A stretch of 64,000 nucleotides of DNA from positions 558,001 through 622,000 of the forward strand of contig CP176050.1 of NCBI GenBank assembly GCA_046199005.1. Direction: 5' to 3'. Origin of the DNA: Ascidiimonas sp046199005. Its GTDB lineage: Bacteria > Bacteroidota > Bacteroidia > Flavobacteriales > Flavobacteriaceae. Position 1 is the first letter of the stretch. The number at the start of each line of letters is the position of its first letter. Of the stretch, positions 9,716-18,568 are shown one piece after another. The notes under the pieces were generated by a model. That model searched no databases. It worked only from the letters and a program-made list of their open reading frames with translations, and had not been told where the DNA came from. The position numbers were made by a program, and so were the translations under genes.

Positions 9716-10276
9716 ATGACAGATCAAATGATCATAACACAATTGGAAAAAGGAAATGAAGTATATCTGAAATATCTTTATGAGCACCTGGATATGGTAA
9801 AAAGTTGGGTGCTTCAAAATAATGGAAATGAAGAGGATGCATTGGATGTTTTTCAGGAAGCTATCATTGTATTTTATCGCAAAATCAAAGGAGGCTCGTA
9901 TGAAGCCAAAAGCAAGATAAGCACCTATCTTTTTAGTATTTGTAAGCGTCAATGGTACAATCAATTAAATCGCAGGCTTAAATACGAAAAGCCTAATGGT
10001 TCTGTGTACAGTATTGATAAAAGACAAGAAGACTTTGACCCTGAGATCACCCATAGATTTCCAACATTAAAGAAGTATATGGAAAAAGCACTCGATAAAC
10101 TGGGTGAGCCATGCAAATCTTTGTTATTTGCCTCAGTTTGTTCAAAACTTAAAATGCAGGAGATCGCAGTGCAATTTAATTATGCAGACGCCCATTCGGC
10201 AAGACAACAAAAGCTGCGTTGTATGAAAAAACTAAGAAGCTATGTGTCTTATGAAGAAGTAATTCGTTTGCAGTAA
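9716..10276 (+). CDS. ECF-type RNA polymerase sigma factor
   Basis: This 186-residue protein has a sigma-70 region 2 (about residues 25-95, NEEDALDVFQEAIIVFYRK and TYLFSICKRQWYNQLNRR) and a region 4-like helix-turn-helix (about 125-180, KLKMQEIAVQFNYADAHSARQQKLRCMKKLR). Family length is normal. The start at 9716 is 2 bp after the preceding stop. The partner is probably the membrane protein encoded 95 bp downstream. Two copies of a conserved element (5604-5641 and 11487-11524) may be its target promoters. No FecR/TonB-receptor pair is adjacent, so this is not the classical iron or glycan-uptake type. Confidence 0.9.
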   Translation: MTDQMIITQLEKGNEVYLKYLYEHLDMVKSWVLQNNGNEEDALDVFQEAIIVFYRKIKGGSYEAKSKISTYLFSICKRQWYNQLNRRLKYEKPNGSVYSIDKRQEDFDPEITHRFPTLKKYMEKALDKLGEPCKSLLFASVCSKLKMQEIAVQFNYADAHSARQQKLRCMKKLRSYVSYEEVIRLQ

Positions 10277-10282
10277 AGAGCC

Positions 10283-10296
10283 TGAAGGTACCTTCA
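10283..10296. repeat. 14-bp perfect palindrome between sigma and anti-sigma genes
   Basis: TGAAGGTACCTTCA is a perfect palindrome starting 7 bp after the sigma stop codon and followed by an A-rich run. It could be an operator, or a weak attenuating hairpin with a four-base loop that lowers anti-sigma expression. No U tract follows, so a strong terminator is unlikely. Confidence 0.35.
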
Positions 10297-10371
10297 TGAG
10301 GCATTAAAAAAAGAATATTGGTTTTGACAACAGGATTGGAACTTTTTAAATCTCAATAATTGAGTAAAATA

Positions 10372-11487
10372 ATGGATGAGAATCTCGAACATATTGATCT
10401 GATCGATAAGTATCTTAACGATGACCTGAACTCAGAAGAGCAGAAAGCTTTTGAACGATTGTCGAGAAAAAGTCCGGCATTTCGAAGAGATCTGGAAGTA
10501 TACCAACAAATGTATCGAGGCATGGAGGCTTTTGAAGAAGATGATGAATTACGAAAAAGATTGGCTACCTATCATGAAAGTTTTATAAAAGAGAAGCACC
10601 GAAAACGGCAGGTGCGAACATTACTTGTAACAGGATTGAGTATGGCTGCTGCGGTTGTTTTTGGATGGTTCTTCGTATTTCGGTCAGCTGACCCAAATAC
10701 AACACCACTGGCAAAACCGGAGGAGAATATTCCAAAAATTGAAAAGAAAGATTCTACAGAAAGACAAAAGCTGCACGAAACGAGAACCACGAATGAGGTG
10801 CTGGTAGATAAACAAACGGATACTGCAACAATAAAAATGTACGATGAAGAAAATACTCCTGCGCTAGCCCTTGGAGGATTTATCAAATTGCCCTCGAAGC
10901 ATGTTAAATCGGTTTCCTATCCAACATCATTACTTTACACCTTCGATGGCAGGAAGTTACATTTGTTTGGAGATCCGTTACTTCCTGCTTTACGCGTTCA
11001 GGTAGGGAAAACTGCTTCTGGCGGTTACATTCTTCTACTTAAGAACAAGTTCTATCTTCTTGAAATTAGCAAAAACAGAGTCCCGTTGCAAATCACAAAC
11101 CGCACTTTTTCCGGAGCCGGCTCTTATGACGAACAGATCGAGATTTTAGTAAGCGATATCCGGCCATTGGCAAGTATAGCAAATAACATAGAAGTTTTAA
11201 TTAATAAGATAGAAGGATTACCTATTACCTACAGATTTGAAAAAAAAGCAGAAAAAATACGTATATTCCTCAATGGTAATCCAGATCTTAATCGTATTTC
11301 AGTTTGGCGACTTGACTTTAAAGGAAAGTTAAGCTACTATCTGGAAATGAATGGAAGTATCTATGAACTTTCATCGGATGCTACCGAATTTCGTTCCCCT
11401 GCCTCATTGAACATTCTTAAGAATGATAGTGCCCGTTTATTCAGAAAGCGTGCGCCTGTTATCAAGCAATTAATAATTTTTGAATAA
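10372..11487 (+). CDS. Anti-sigma-factor-like single-pass membrane protein
   Basis: I prefer the ATG at 10372 to the TTG at 10360; both are in frame. Residues 1-80 form a charged helical region (IDKYLNDDLNSEEQKAFERL, then a YQQMYRGM helix), the usual N-terminal signature of Bacteroidota anti-sigma proteins. One transmembrane segment follows (LLVTGLSMAAAVVFGWFFVF, about residues 84-105), then a Lys/Glu-rich linker and a roughly 230-residue extracytoplasmic domain with beta-rich character. The placement after an ECF sigma gene and the topology support an anti-sigma role. The sensor domain is not a FecR domain that I can recognise. The kinase promoter element begins at its stop codon. Confidence 0.7.
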   Translation: MDENLEHIDLIDKYLNDDLNSEEQKAFERLSRKSPAFRRDLEVYQQMYRGMEAFEEDDELRKRLATYHESFIKEKHRKRQVRTLLVTGLSMAAAVVFGWFFVFRSADPNTTPLAKPEENIPKIEKKDSTERQKLHETRTTNEVLVDKQTDTATIKMYDEENTPALALGGFIKLPSKHVKSVSYPTSLLYTFDGRKLHLFGDPLLPALRVQVGKTASGGYILLLKNKFYLLEISKNRVPLQITNRTFSGAGSYDEQIEILVSDIRPLASIANNIEVLINKIEGLPITYRFEKKAEKIRIFLNGNPDLNRISVWRLDFKGKLSYYLEMNGSIYELSSDATEFRSPASLNILKNDSARLFRKRAPVIKQLIIFE

Positions 11488-11524
11488 AAAAAGATGACAT
11501 TTTAGAATAAACGGTATTAACTAT
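11487..11524 (+). promoter_or_regulatory. Candidate ECF-type promoter/operator upstream of the kinase gene
   Basis: AAAAAAGATGACATTTT, 8 bp, then CGGTATTAACTAT: the same element and spacing as at 5604-5641. It starts at the last base of the anti-sigma stop codon and lies about 90 bp before the kinase ATG, leaving room for a normal leader here. Confidence 0.6.
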
Positions 11525-11614
11525 TGAAGAGCATTACAACTATGATTTTTAATAGGGGAAAAGACATTTAATAATTCAATTTTAAAAACGCATTTCCGGA
11601 AAACCAACCAAATT

Positions 11615-14368
11615 ATGAAAATTTCGCATTATGAATGGGATCCTGAAAAAGACCTGATAGCAGAAGGGGGATTCGCAGAAGTATTTAAAGCAAAAGATAT
11701 CAATACAGCAAATCGCTGGGTGGCACTTAAAATATATAAAGAAGCAGTTTCCAGAGGCACATCTGGCAGTACAGGTCAAAAAAAATACAGTCTGGAACAG
11801 GAGTTTGCCAAGGTTGACGGACTTTCTCATACACATATTATTTCCTATTACGGTCTTGAATATTTAGAGCATGTAGATATGATGGGCAGAACTGTAAGTT
11901 ATCCTGTATTGGTAATGGAATATGCAGGAGAAGGAACCCTGTCCGATCTTTTGAAAAAAGGGATCAATCCAGAAGACTCGAAACGTATTATTAAAGAGCT
12001 TATAAGTGCAATCAGTTACCTTCACGAACAGGGTGTGATTCACCGAGATCTCAAACCGGGTAATATCCTGTTTTCTAAAGACCGCAATCTACGGTTGGTA
12101 TCTAAAGTTACCGATTTTGGAATTAGTCGTGATATTTTAAGCGACAAAACAATAGAGCAGTCAATCACCGAAGGTGTTGGTACTTCTCATTATATGGCAC
12201 CAGAGCAGTTTTTTAAGAAGAAGTTTGGTTGGAATGGAGAGATTAGCAATCGAACCGATATCTGGGCTGTGGGGATCATACTTTATAAATTACTTACCGG
12301 AAAGTTTCCTTTTGGAGAAGGAATAAAGGATTATGAGTTAATAAGAGAAGAAATTATTGAAAAAGAACCTGATCTTACACCACTGCCCGAAGAATATCGT
12401 GAGGTTGTCAAAGCCTGCCTGCAAAAAAACGCTCATGATCGGGTAAGCTCTGCGGCAGCCTTGCAGGAAATGTTACAGGGAAAAACAGGTTTTGAGACCG
12501 TTGTTCCCAAAACGAGTATGGATGAAGATATGACCATACTTCCTGAAGAAAGTACAGCTTATCAAACCGGAAAAAAAACTACCAATTCTAAAGTTCCAGC
12601 GGCTGGAGAAAATAAAAAGCCAAAATCTAAAGTAGCGCTTTTGGTAGCACTGTTCTTTGTTATTATAGCTGCAGGAGCGGGAGGCTTCTGGATGAACCGA
12701 AATACAAAGATCAATCAATTATTAAAAGATGGATGGGGATATTATAAAAAGGGAAATTATAACGAGGCACATGCTTCGTATTTAAAAGCTTCAGAATATA
12801 ATTCAGGGGAGGCCTATTATTTTCTTTCGTCGATGTCACAATATGGTCGTGGAACAGATAGGGATTATTCCAAAAGCACTAGCTACGCAAACAAAGCGAT
12901 TGAAGAAGGATATGATATGGCCGCATTTCAACTGGGCTGGATGCATATGTATGGATTAGGAGTTCCTGTAGACAGCATAAAAGCGATAGGATATTTCAAA
13001 CAGTCCCTGAATCACATCAAGCAATTGGCAGATGAGAATGAACCAGAAGCACAGAATCTTTATGGCTTGTTATTATCTGAAGGATATGCCGTAAACAAAG
13101 ATTCGGAAAAGGCTTTTAACATCACTAAAAAGGCAGCTTTAAAAGATCATCCTGCTGCTATAAGTAATCTGGGTTATTATTATGAATATGGCGTAGGAGT
13201 TGATAAGGATTGTTCAAAAGCTTTGGAGTGGTATAAAAAAGGAGCTGAAATTAAGCAAGAACGAAGTTCAACCGGGTTGGGACGTCTTTACTTTAATGGC
13301 TGTAATGATATCAAAAAAGATATTAAAAAATCTATTGCTTATTACAAAGAGGCTGCTAATCTCGGAAGTCTGGATGCTCAGAACATGGTGGGCTGGATTT
13401 TTCAGAATGGTATAGATGGAGAGGTTAATAAAGATTTGGATGAAGCGCTCTGGTGGTATCGAAAAGCAGCAGAAAACGATCATATAGCCTCTATGAATAA
13501 TTTAGGAACCATTTACGAAGGAAAGGAAAACTACCAGGAGGCTAAAATTTGGTATACCAAAGCGGCCAACAAAAATAACAAATATGGAGCCTTCAATCTC
13601 GGGGGATTAATGTATTACGGTCAGGGAGAACCGCAAGACAAAGAGGGTTCGCTCAAATGGTATTTAAAGGCAGCAGAACAAGATCATACTACGGCACAGG
13701 TACAGGCAGGTTTTATTTATGGAAATGTGATGTCCCCACCCGATCATGAAAAAGCGATTCACTGGTACCGGAGAGCTGCAAAGCTTAATCATAAAGTAGG
13801 ACAACATAATTATGGCTATATGTTTGAAAACGGATACGGTACTGAAAAAAATCTGGACAGTGCATTTCATTGGTACTCAAAATCTGCCGAACAGAATTAT
13901 GAATCAGGCCAGTACGCATTAGCCAGATTTTATTATTACGGATTGGCAAATAAAAAAAATCAGACATTAGCTAGAACGTACTTCACTAAATCTGCCAATC
14001 AGGGAAATGCTTCCTCACAGTACATGACTGGTTATATGTGGGATAATGGACAAGGGGGTTCTAAGAACGCATATATAGCAAGAAAATGGTATACAAAAGC
14101 AGCAGACCAGGAGCATGCGAGTGCACTAAATGCATTAGGTAGAATGTATGACTCTGGTATTGGAGGCGCTAAAAATCAGAAAATAGCATTCGCTTTATTT
14201 GTGAAATCGGCTCAAAAAGAAAATGAGGTAGCACAATACAACCTTGCCAATTACTATTACCTTGGAAAGGGCACCCCCCGAAATCTTTCAAGATCAAAGT
14301 ATTGGTATGAGAAATCCTGTAATAATTCGTATAGATTGGCCTGTACTGTACTTAAGGAAAGATTTTAG
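11615..14368 (+). CDS. Membrane Ser/Thr protein kinase with extracytoplasmic Sel1-like repeats
   Basis: The 917-residue protein begins with a eukaryotic-like kinase domain (about residues 5-285). It has a glycine-rich loop AEGGFAEV, Lys39 in VALKIYK, HRDLKPGN at 143-150, DFG at 167-169 and an APEQ activation-segment end, so all catalytic residues are present. A Thr/Ser-rich juxtamembrane linker precedes one transmembrane helix (about 339-360). Residues 370-917 are a long array of Sel1-like repeats (patterns such as A-YNLGGLMYYGQG and A-KWYLKAAEQDH), which form alpha-solenoid protein-binding surfaces. Most Hanks-type bacterial kinases carry PASTA or TPR sensors, so the large Sel1 solenoid outside the membrane is notable. 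A PP2C phosphatase follows 2 bp later. The FHA transporter upstream is a plausible substrate. Confidence 0.92.
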   Translation: MKISHYEWDPEKDLIAEGGFAEVFKAKDINTANRWVALKIYKEAVSRGTSGSTGQKKYSLEQEFAKVDGLSHTHIISYYGLEYLEHVDMMGRTVSYPVLVMEYAGEGTLSDLLKKGINPEDSKRIIKELISAISYLHEQGVIHRDLKPGNILFSKDRNLRLVSKVTDFGISRDILSDKTIEQSITEGVGTSHYMAPEQFFKKKFGWNGEISNRTDIWAVGIILYKLLTGKFPFGEGIKDYELIREEIIEKEPDLTPLPEEYREVVKACLQKNAHDRVSSAAALQEMLQGKTGFETVVPKTSMDEDMTILPEESTAYQTGKKTTNSKVPAAGENKKPKSKVALLVALFFVIIAAGAGGFWMNRNTKINQLLKDGWGYYKKGNYNEAHASYLKASEYNSGEAYYFLSSMSQYGRGTDRDYSKSTSYANKAIEEGYDMAAFQLGWMHMYGLGVPVDSIKAIGYFKQSLNHIKQLADENEPEAQNLYGLLLSEGYAVNKDSEKAFNITKKAALKDHPAAISNLGYYYEYGVGVDKDCSKALEWYKKGAEIKQERSSTGLGRLYFNGCNDIKKDIKKSIAYYKEAANLGSLDAQNMVGWIFQNGIDGEVNKDLDEALWWYRKAAENDHIASMNNLGTIYEGKENYQEAKIWYTKAANKNNKYGAFNLGGLMYYGQGEPQDKEGSLKWYLKAAEQDHTTAQVQAGFIYGNVMSPPDHEKAIHWYRRAAKLNHKVGQHNYGYMFENGYGTEKNLDSAFHWYSKSAEQNYESGQYALARFYYYGLANKKNQTLARTYFTKSANQGNASSQYMTGYMWDNGQGGSKNAYIARKWYTKAADQEHASALNALGRMYDSGIGGAKNQKIAFALFVKSAQKENEVAQYNLANYYYLGKGTPRNLSRSKYWYEKSCNNSYRLACTVLKERF

Positions 14369-14370
14369 TA

Positions 14371-15174
14371 ATGGCAAAATCAAGATGTTCCCTAAGATCG
14401 CAAGTACTCTACGAAACAGGAGGGAGAGATCAAAATGAAGATGCAATTTATCCTGCTGATCCGAACGGTGGTGATCGGTTCTTTATAGTGTGTGATGGCG
14501 TAGGAGGTCAGCGTAAAGGAGAAGTAGCTTCTGCTCTGGTTTGCAAGTACTTTGCAGAATATCTGATAACTTCTAAGAATTTTGATGATACAGCTATGCT
14601 GACGGATGGATTGCGTTATGTAGAGGAAAAACTATTAGAGGAGATCCGTCAACAACCTGAATATTCAGGAATGGCGAGTACACTTACCATCCTGCTTTTT
14701 GCTCCTACAAACCAAAAAGCGATGTTGGGGTGGGTAGGGGATAGTAGGATCTATCAGGTAAGAGATGGGCAGATCCTTTTTCAAACCAAAGATCACTCAG
14801 AAGTGCAGAGCCTTGTCGATATGGGCGAGATAACCAAAGAAGAGGCATTACATCACCCTAAAAAAAATATAATAACCAGAGCAGTCAATGGCAGAAGAGA
14901 AGCCAGAATCGATCAACATACTATTGATGACATTGAAGAAAATGACTTTTTCATGCTATGTACCGATGGGATCCTTGAAAATTTAAATGAAGCCAAAATT
15001 CAGGAATGGTTTTTAAAAACGGAAGATGCTGAGGTTATTAAAGAAAAGATCTATAATAATGCAGTAGGTAGAACCAAAGATAATTTTTCGATGATCCTGA
15101 TAAAAGTTGAAAATATAGAAAGATCAGGTATTAAAGATATGTTTACCTCCTTGCGGGCTAAGCTTAAATTGTAA
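14371..15174 (+). CDS. PP2C-family Ser/Thr protein phosphatase
   Basis: This 267-residue PPM/PP2C phosphatase has the motifs GGRDQNEDA, FIVCDGVGG and GWVGDSRIY, and a C-terminal KDNFSMILIKV that supplies a metal-binding Asp-Asn. There is no signal peptide or membrane span, so it acts in the cytoplasm. It starts 2 bp after the kinase stop and is surely co-transcribed with it, so it most likely reverses that kinase's phosphorylations, including any on the FHA-ABC transporter. A possible terminator hairpin follows at 15198-15226. Confidence 0.93.
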   Translation: MAKSRCSLRSQVLYETGGRDQNEDAIYPADPNGGDRFFIVCDGVGGQRKGEVASALVCKYFAEYLITSKNFDDTAMLTDGLRYVEEKLLEEIRQQPEYSGMASTLTILLFAPTNQKAMLGWVGDSRIYQVRDGQILFQTKDHSEVQSLVDMGEITKEEALHHPKKNIITRAVNGRREARIDQHTIDDIEENDFFMLCTDGILENLNEAKIQEWFLKTEDAEVIKEKIYNNAVGRTKDNFSMILIKVENIERSGIKDMFTSLRAKLKL

Positions 15175-15197
15175 CCGACGAAACAGCATACTAAAAT

Positions 15198-15226
15198 ACC
15201 CCTGAGAACTAATCCTTCGCAGGGGT
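15198..15226. terminator. Hairpin between convergent genes
   Basis: ACCCCTG (15198-15204) pairs with CAGGGGT (15220-15226) across a 15-base loop, between the convergent phosphatase and cyclodeaminase-like genes. It could act on both strands. There is no long U tract on either side. Confidence 0.5.
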
Positions 15227-15257
15227 GTTGTATATCATAATAAAAAATTGAAAGCTC

Positions 15258-16217
15258 TTACAGATCCAATCCTATAGCATTTTTTTCAGCCTTATCTAAG
15301 AAAGATTTTGCAACAGCCATATCAAAAATAGACATGCCCATGGGGTTAAACATGACTGGTCCGTTTGTGATCATCTCTTTTATACAATCGTTAATAACTA
15401 CATCTTCAATAGAGCTGGTGTCTTCTTTTTGAAGTCCGAATTTAAGATGCATATTCTCAATATCGGTATTTTCTCTACAGATCTCTTCCCACTTGTCGAC
15501 GATCATACCACCTTTAAAGTGATTTATCATTTCTGCTTTGTAATCTCGTAGAGAGATATTAAGATGCAATGAGTCTTTTTTTGGAGGCAGATCTATATAA
15601 GGAGCACTAGAAACGGTACACGTGACAAAAACATCTGCATCTTCATAAGCTTCCTGCCAGCTATTTACAGCTGTCACATTGCTATAGCCTTTTAGATTTT
15701 CAGGATCGATCCCTTTAAGATCATAAATGTAAATCTGTGTGTCAGTATCTTTAAAGAAATCCAGCAACATATCCAGATGATATTTTCCTATAGGACCAAA
15801 ACCAGTCATACCAACTTTCTTTACAGATTTTGTATGATGCTTAAAGTAATGTCTCATTAAAAGTCTTGTTACCGAAACTGTTCTGATCACACTTACCAAT
15901 GGAGTATTAATAATACTAATAGGTTGACCTGTGTTTGCATCGTTTAAGATGGTAACGCTGTGCGCCCTGGGGATTCCTTTATGTATATTATCGGGAAAAC
16001 TGGCGATCCATTTAATACCGGCAACGTCAAAATCATTACCAATGTAGGCGGGCATTGAAATAATTCTGTTTTTAAGATCTTTAAATCGTAAGTAGGGCTT
16101 AATGGGCTGTGAGGTTTCTCCATCGTAAAGACATACGACTGCAGCTTCTACAGTATCGGTTAAAGCTTCCCAGTCTATTCCAACCTCGAGAAGGCTTTTT
16201 TCATCTAGATATTTCAT
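15258..16217 (-). CDS. Ornithine cyclodeaminase/mu-crystallin family dehydrogenase (SbnB-like)
   Basis: This 319-residue protein belongs to the OCD/mu-crystallin superfamily: an N-terminal dimerisation and substrate region with AGIKWIASFPDN and a central Rossmann fold with GMTGFGPIGKYHLDML. Within the family it most resembles SbnB-type enzymes, NAD-dependent oxidases that hydrolyse N-(1-amino-1-carboxyl-2-ethyl)glutamate to 2,3-diaminopropionate in siderophore and peptide-antibiotic pathways. No SbnA-like synthase or NRPS gene is adjacent, so the native substrate cannot be fixed; ornithine, alanine or a ketimine are alternatives. It is a single-gene unit convergent with the phosphatase. Confidence 0.8.
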   Translation of the reverse strand: MKYLDEKSLLEVGIDWEALTDTVEAAVVCLYDGETSQPIKPYLRFKDLKNRIISMPAYIGNDFDVAGIKWIASFPDNIHKGIPRAHSVTILNDANTGQPISIINTPLVSVIRTVSVTRLLMRHYFKHHTKSVKKVGMTGFGPIGKYHLDMLLDFFKDTDTQIYIYDLKGIDPENLKGYSNVTAVNSWQEAYEDADVFVTCTVSSAPYIDLPPKKDSLHLNISLRDYKAEMINHFKGGMIVDKWEEICRENTDIENMHLKFGLQKEDTSSIEDVVINDCIKEMITNGPVMFNPMGMSIFDMAVAKSFLDKAEKNAIGLDL

Positions 16218-16408
16218 AAGGTTTATTTCTATACGGATAATGATTAATATGGAAGAATTATGATTTAAAAATGCAAAGATATTAAACCTTTTTTTAGTAG
16301 GAAAAATATTATAAAAATGATATAAATAGAAATGTGTAAATATCAGGCAGGTACAGGATTGTATTTCTTAGGATTTGAAGTAGCTTTCGAAAAACAATAG
16401 GCGTTTTT

Positions 16409-17851
16409 ATGTACAGAGCTGTTTATTTTATCATTTTCATGCTTTTTTTCTTCTTGATAGATTATATCAATGCGCAAGATTTGTTTAACAACAACCTGCT
16501 ACCCAGAATGGATTCCGAAGGTGAAATTGTTGATGCACACGATGGGCGTATCATACAATTTGGTGATACTTTTTACTGGTACGGTACCGCTTATGGCAAT
16601 ACCAATGGGTATACCACTGCAAATACCTATCAATGTTATAGCTCTACTGATCTAAAGACCTGGAAAAAAGAAGGACGCTTATTGCCCGAACAACCAGAGG
16701 GGGTATATTACCGTCCGCATGTCATCTATAATCGCAAGACAAAGAAATATGTTTTATGGTACAACTGGTATCCAAAACTATGGGAGGGCCGTTTTGGAGT
16801 TGCAATAAGTGATACACCAGAGGGGCCTTATAAAATAGTGAATGATCACGTAAAAATGGCAAATTCTGATAAAGGCTTAGGGGATTTCGGGTTATTTGTG
16901 GATGATGATGGTACAGGCTATATTAGTTACAATACGATTCAGAATCATCAGGTATCCATAGAGAAATTATCATCAGATTACCTGTCATCTACCCTTGAGA
17001 ACGGAGGTGTAATTTCTGAGCATATGGAAGCCGGCAGTATGTTTAAAAAGGATGGAAAATATTATCTGTTAACAGATTACACTTGCTGTTTTTGCAATTA
17101 TGGCTCAGGGGCAAGGGTCTATATCTCCAATCATCCTCAAAAAGGCTATCAGCTTACCGGAAACATTAATCGCTATCCGGGCAAACGCTCCTATTTATTA
17201 GAAGGACCTCAGGAAACTCCGCAACAGTATGAAATCCTGCAGAAGGAAAAAGAAAATTTTCAGTCGATTGAAGTTTTATTAGAAAAACCTCAAGTCTTAA
17301 GCGGATTCGATCTACGAATTTTTACAGGAAACCGAAAAGGGAATTGCGGTGACGTGACCAATCCGCGAGTGCATCCGGAAATTGGAATTCCTGATTTTGA
17401 ATTTTTTAAGTATGAATACGGAACATGGAAAATCCTTCCGGCAAAAATTACTGTGGGAAATAAGACCGCTTTAAGTCAAAACATTTCCATCGAGTTTGCT
17501 AATTCCATTGGAAATAGATTTAAGATCAGCCCTAAAAATGAATTCCCTTTTGAAGCAGTTTACATATCAGAACTAAGCCTTAAATCAACCTTAGAACATG
17601 AAAACAGACAAGTATATGTAACCGGAGAGTCTATTCCCCGAAAACCCATCATTCCGGCACAACAAACCTATGTGATGAAACTGAATACCGCAGACGGGAT
17701 AAAATTTATCTGGATGGGTGATCTGTGGGGTTCCGCCTCCGATAACATCAAAGGACATGATTATCAGTATTGGTCTGCTCCTTTACAATTCAATGAAGAT
17801 GGCACCATCGAGCCAATGAAGTGGTCTGACGGTTGGAATTTTGATCGGTAA
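16409..17851 (+). CDS. Exported GH43-like glycoside hydrolase with an inserted domain
   Basis: The signal peptide (residues 1-23, ending INAQ) is followed by five-bladed-propeller sequence typical of glycoside hydrolase family 43. VDAHDGRIIQFGDTFYWYG holds a likely catalytic Asp, DFGLFVDDDGTGYI a second Asp and EAGSMFKKDGKYYLL the likely general-acid Glu. After about residue 260 a beta-rich stretch of some 140 residues interrupts the propeller (through FKYEYGTWKILPAKI). The last 75 residues return to the GH43 pattern (IWMGDLWGSASDNIKGHDYQYW). Relatives include exo-beta-1,3-galactanases and arabinosidases; the substrate cannot be told from sequence alone. It stands apart from the PUL at 41.5-63.4 kb. 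Confidence 0.82.
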   Translation: MYRAVYFIIFMLFFFLIDYINAQDLFNNNLLPRMDSEGEIVDAHDGRIIQFGDTFYWYGTAYGNTNGYTTANTYQCYSSTDLKTWKKEGRLLPEQPEGVYYRPHVIYNRKTKKYVLWYNWYPKLWEGRFGVAISDTPEGPYKIVNDHVKMANSDKGLGDFGLFVDDDGTGYISYNTIQNHQVSIEKLSSDYLSSTLENGGVISEHMEAGSMFKKDGKYYLLTDYTCCFCNYGSGARVYISNHPQKGYQLTGNINRYPGKRSYLLEGPQETPQQYEILQKEKENFQSIEVLLEKPQVLSGFDLRIFTGNRKGNCGDVTNPRVHPEIGIPDFEFFKYEYGTWKILPAKITVGNKTALSQNISIEFANSIGNRFKISPKNEFPFEAVYISELSLKSTLEHENRQVYVTGESIPRKPIIPAQQTYVMKLNTADGIKFIWMGDLWGSASDNIKGHDYQYWSAPLQFNEDGTIEPMKWSDGWNFDR

Positions 17852-17920
17852 ATAAAGACTATTTTTTCCTATAAGTTTCTTTCTTTATTTTTATGAGTAA
17901 ATCAAAAGAGCTCTTTAAGT

Positions 17921-18508
17921 ATGAAAAGGAAAAATACGCTTACGTTTTTTATGTGTTTATGTACCTTTTTGCTTTTTGCCCAGGAAGATTTTTATACCAG
18001 ACTGGCAGATTCGGCAAAGACGCTTACCTATGAGAAAGTAACTTATGATCCATCCTACTTCTCTCTAGATTATCCAGACGGTGATGTTCCCGAAACAAAA
18101 GGGGTTTGTACAGATGTAGTTATTCGTGCATATAGAAAATTGGGCATAGATCTTCAAAAAGAAGTTCATGAAGATATGAAGGCACATTTTGATAAATATC
18201 CAAATCATTGGGGCTTAAGAAGTACCGATACTAACATAGATCACCGTCGTGTACCTAATCTCAGAAAGTTTTTTGAGAGGCACGGTGAAGTAAAAAAGAT
18301 CACAACAAATGCAGATGATTATCTTCCCGGAGATATCGTTAGCTGGGATTTGGGTCGAGGGCTTACTCATATTGGTATCGTGGTGAACCAACGTTCCAGT
18401 GATGGAAAACGCTATTTGATCGTACATAATATAGGAGCAGGGCAAGTGGTTCAGGATTGTTTGTTTGACTATAAAATAACAGGTCACTATCGCTACCGAA
18501 AATCTTAA
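17921..18508 (+). CDS. DUF1287 protein, probable exported NlpC/P60-like hydrolase
   Basis: The signal peptide ends near FAQ (residue 21). The family core is visible: GVCTDVVIRAYRKLGIDL carries the conserved Cys, a DHRRVPNLRKFFERHG region follows, and PGDIVSWDLGRGLTHIGIVV holds the conserved His. DUF1287 proteins share the papain-like Cys-His arrangement of NlpC/P60 and CHAP amidases and are usually assumed to act on peptidoglycan. The length (195 residues) is typical. It follows the GH43-like gene by 69 bp and may be transcribed with it, with no clear functional link. Confidence 0.82.
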   Translation: MKRKNTLTFFMCLCTFLLFAQEDFYTRLADSAKTLTYEKVTYDPSYFSLDYPDGDVPETKGVCTDVVIRAYRKLGIDLQKEVHEDMKAHFDKYPNHWGLRSTDTNIDHRRVPNLRKFFERHGEVKKITTNADDYLPGDIVSWDLGRGLTHIGIVVNQRSSDGKRYLIVHNIGAGQVVQDCLFDYKITGHYRYRKS

Positions 18509-18568
18509 ATTTACAGATAGATTTTATAAGGCATCAGCAATTACGTATTATTGCAAAAAATAAGTGGG

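Noticed and set aside
9716..11487. FecI/FecR-type system coupled to a TonB receptor
   Set aside because: No TonB-dependent receptor is adjacent and the anti-sigma sensor domain is not a recognisable FecR domain.
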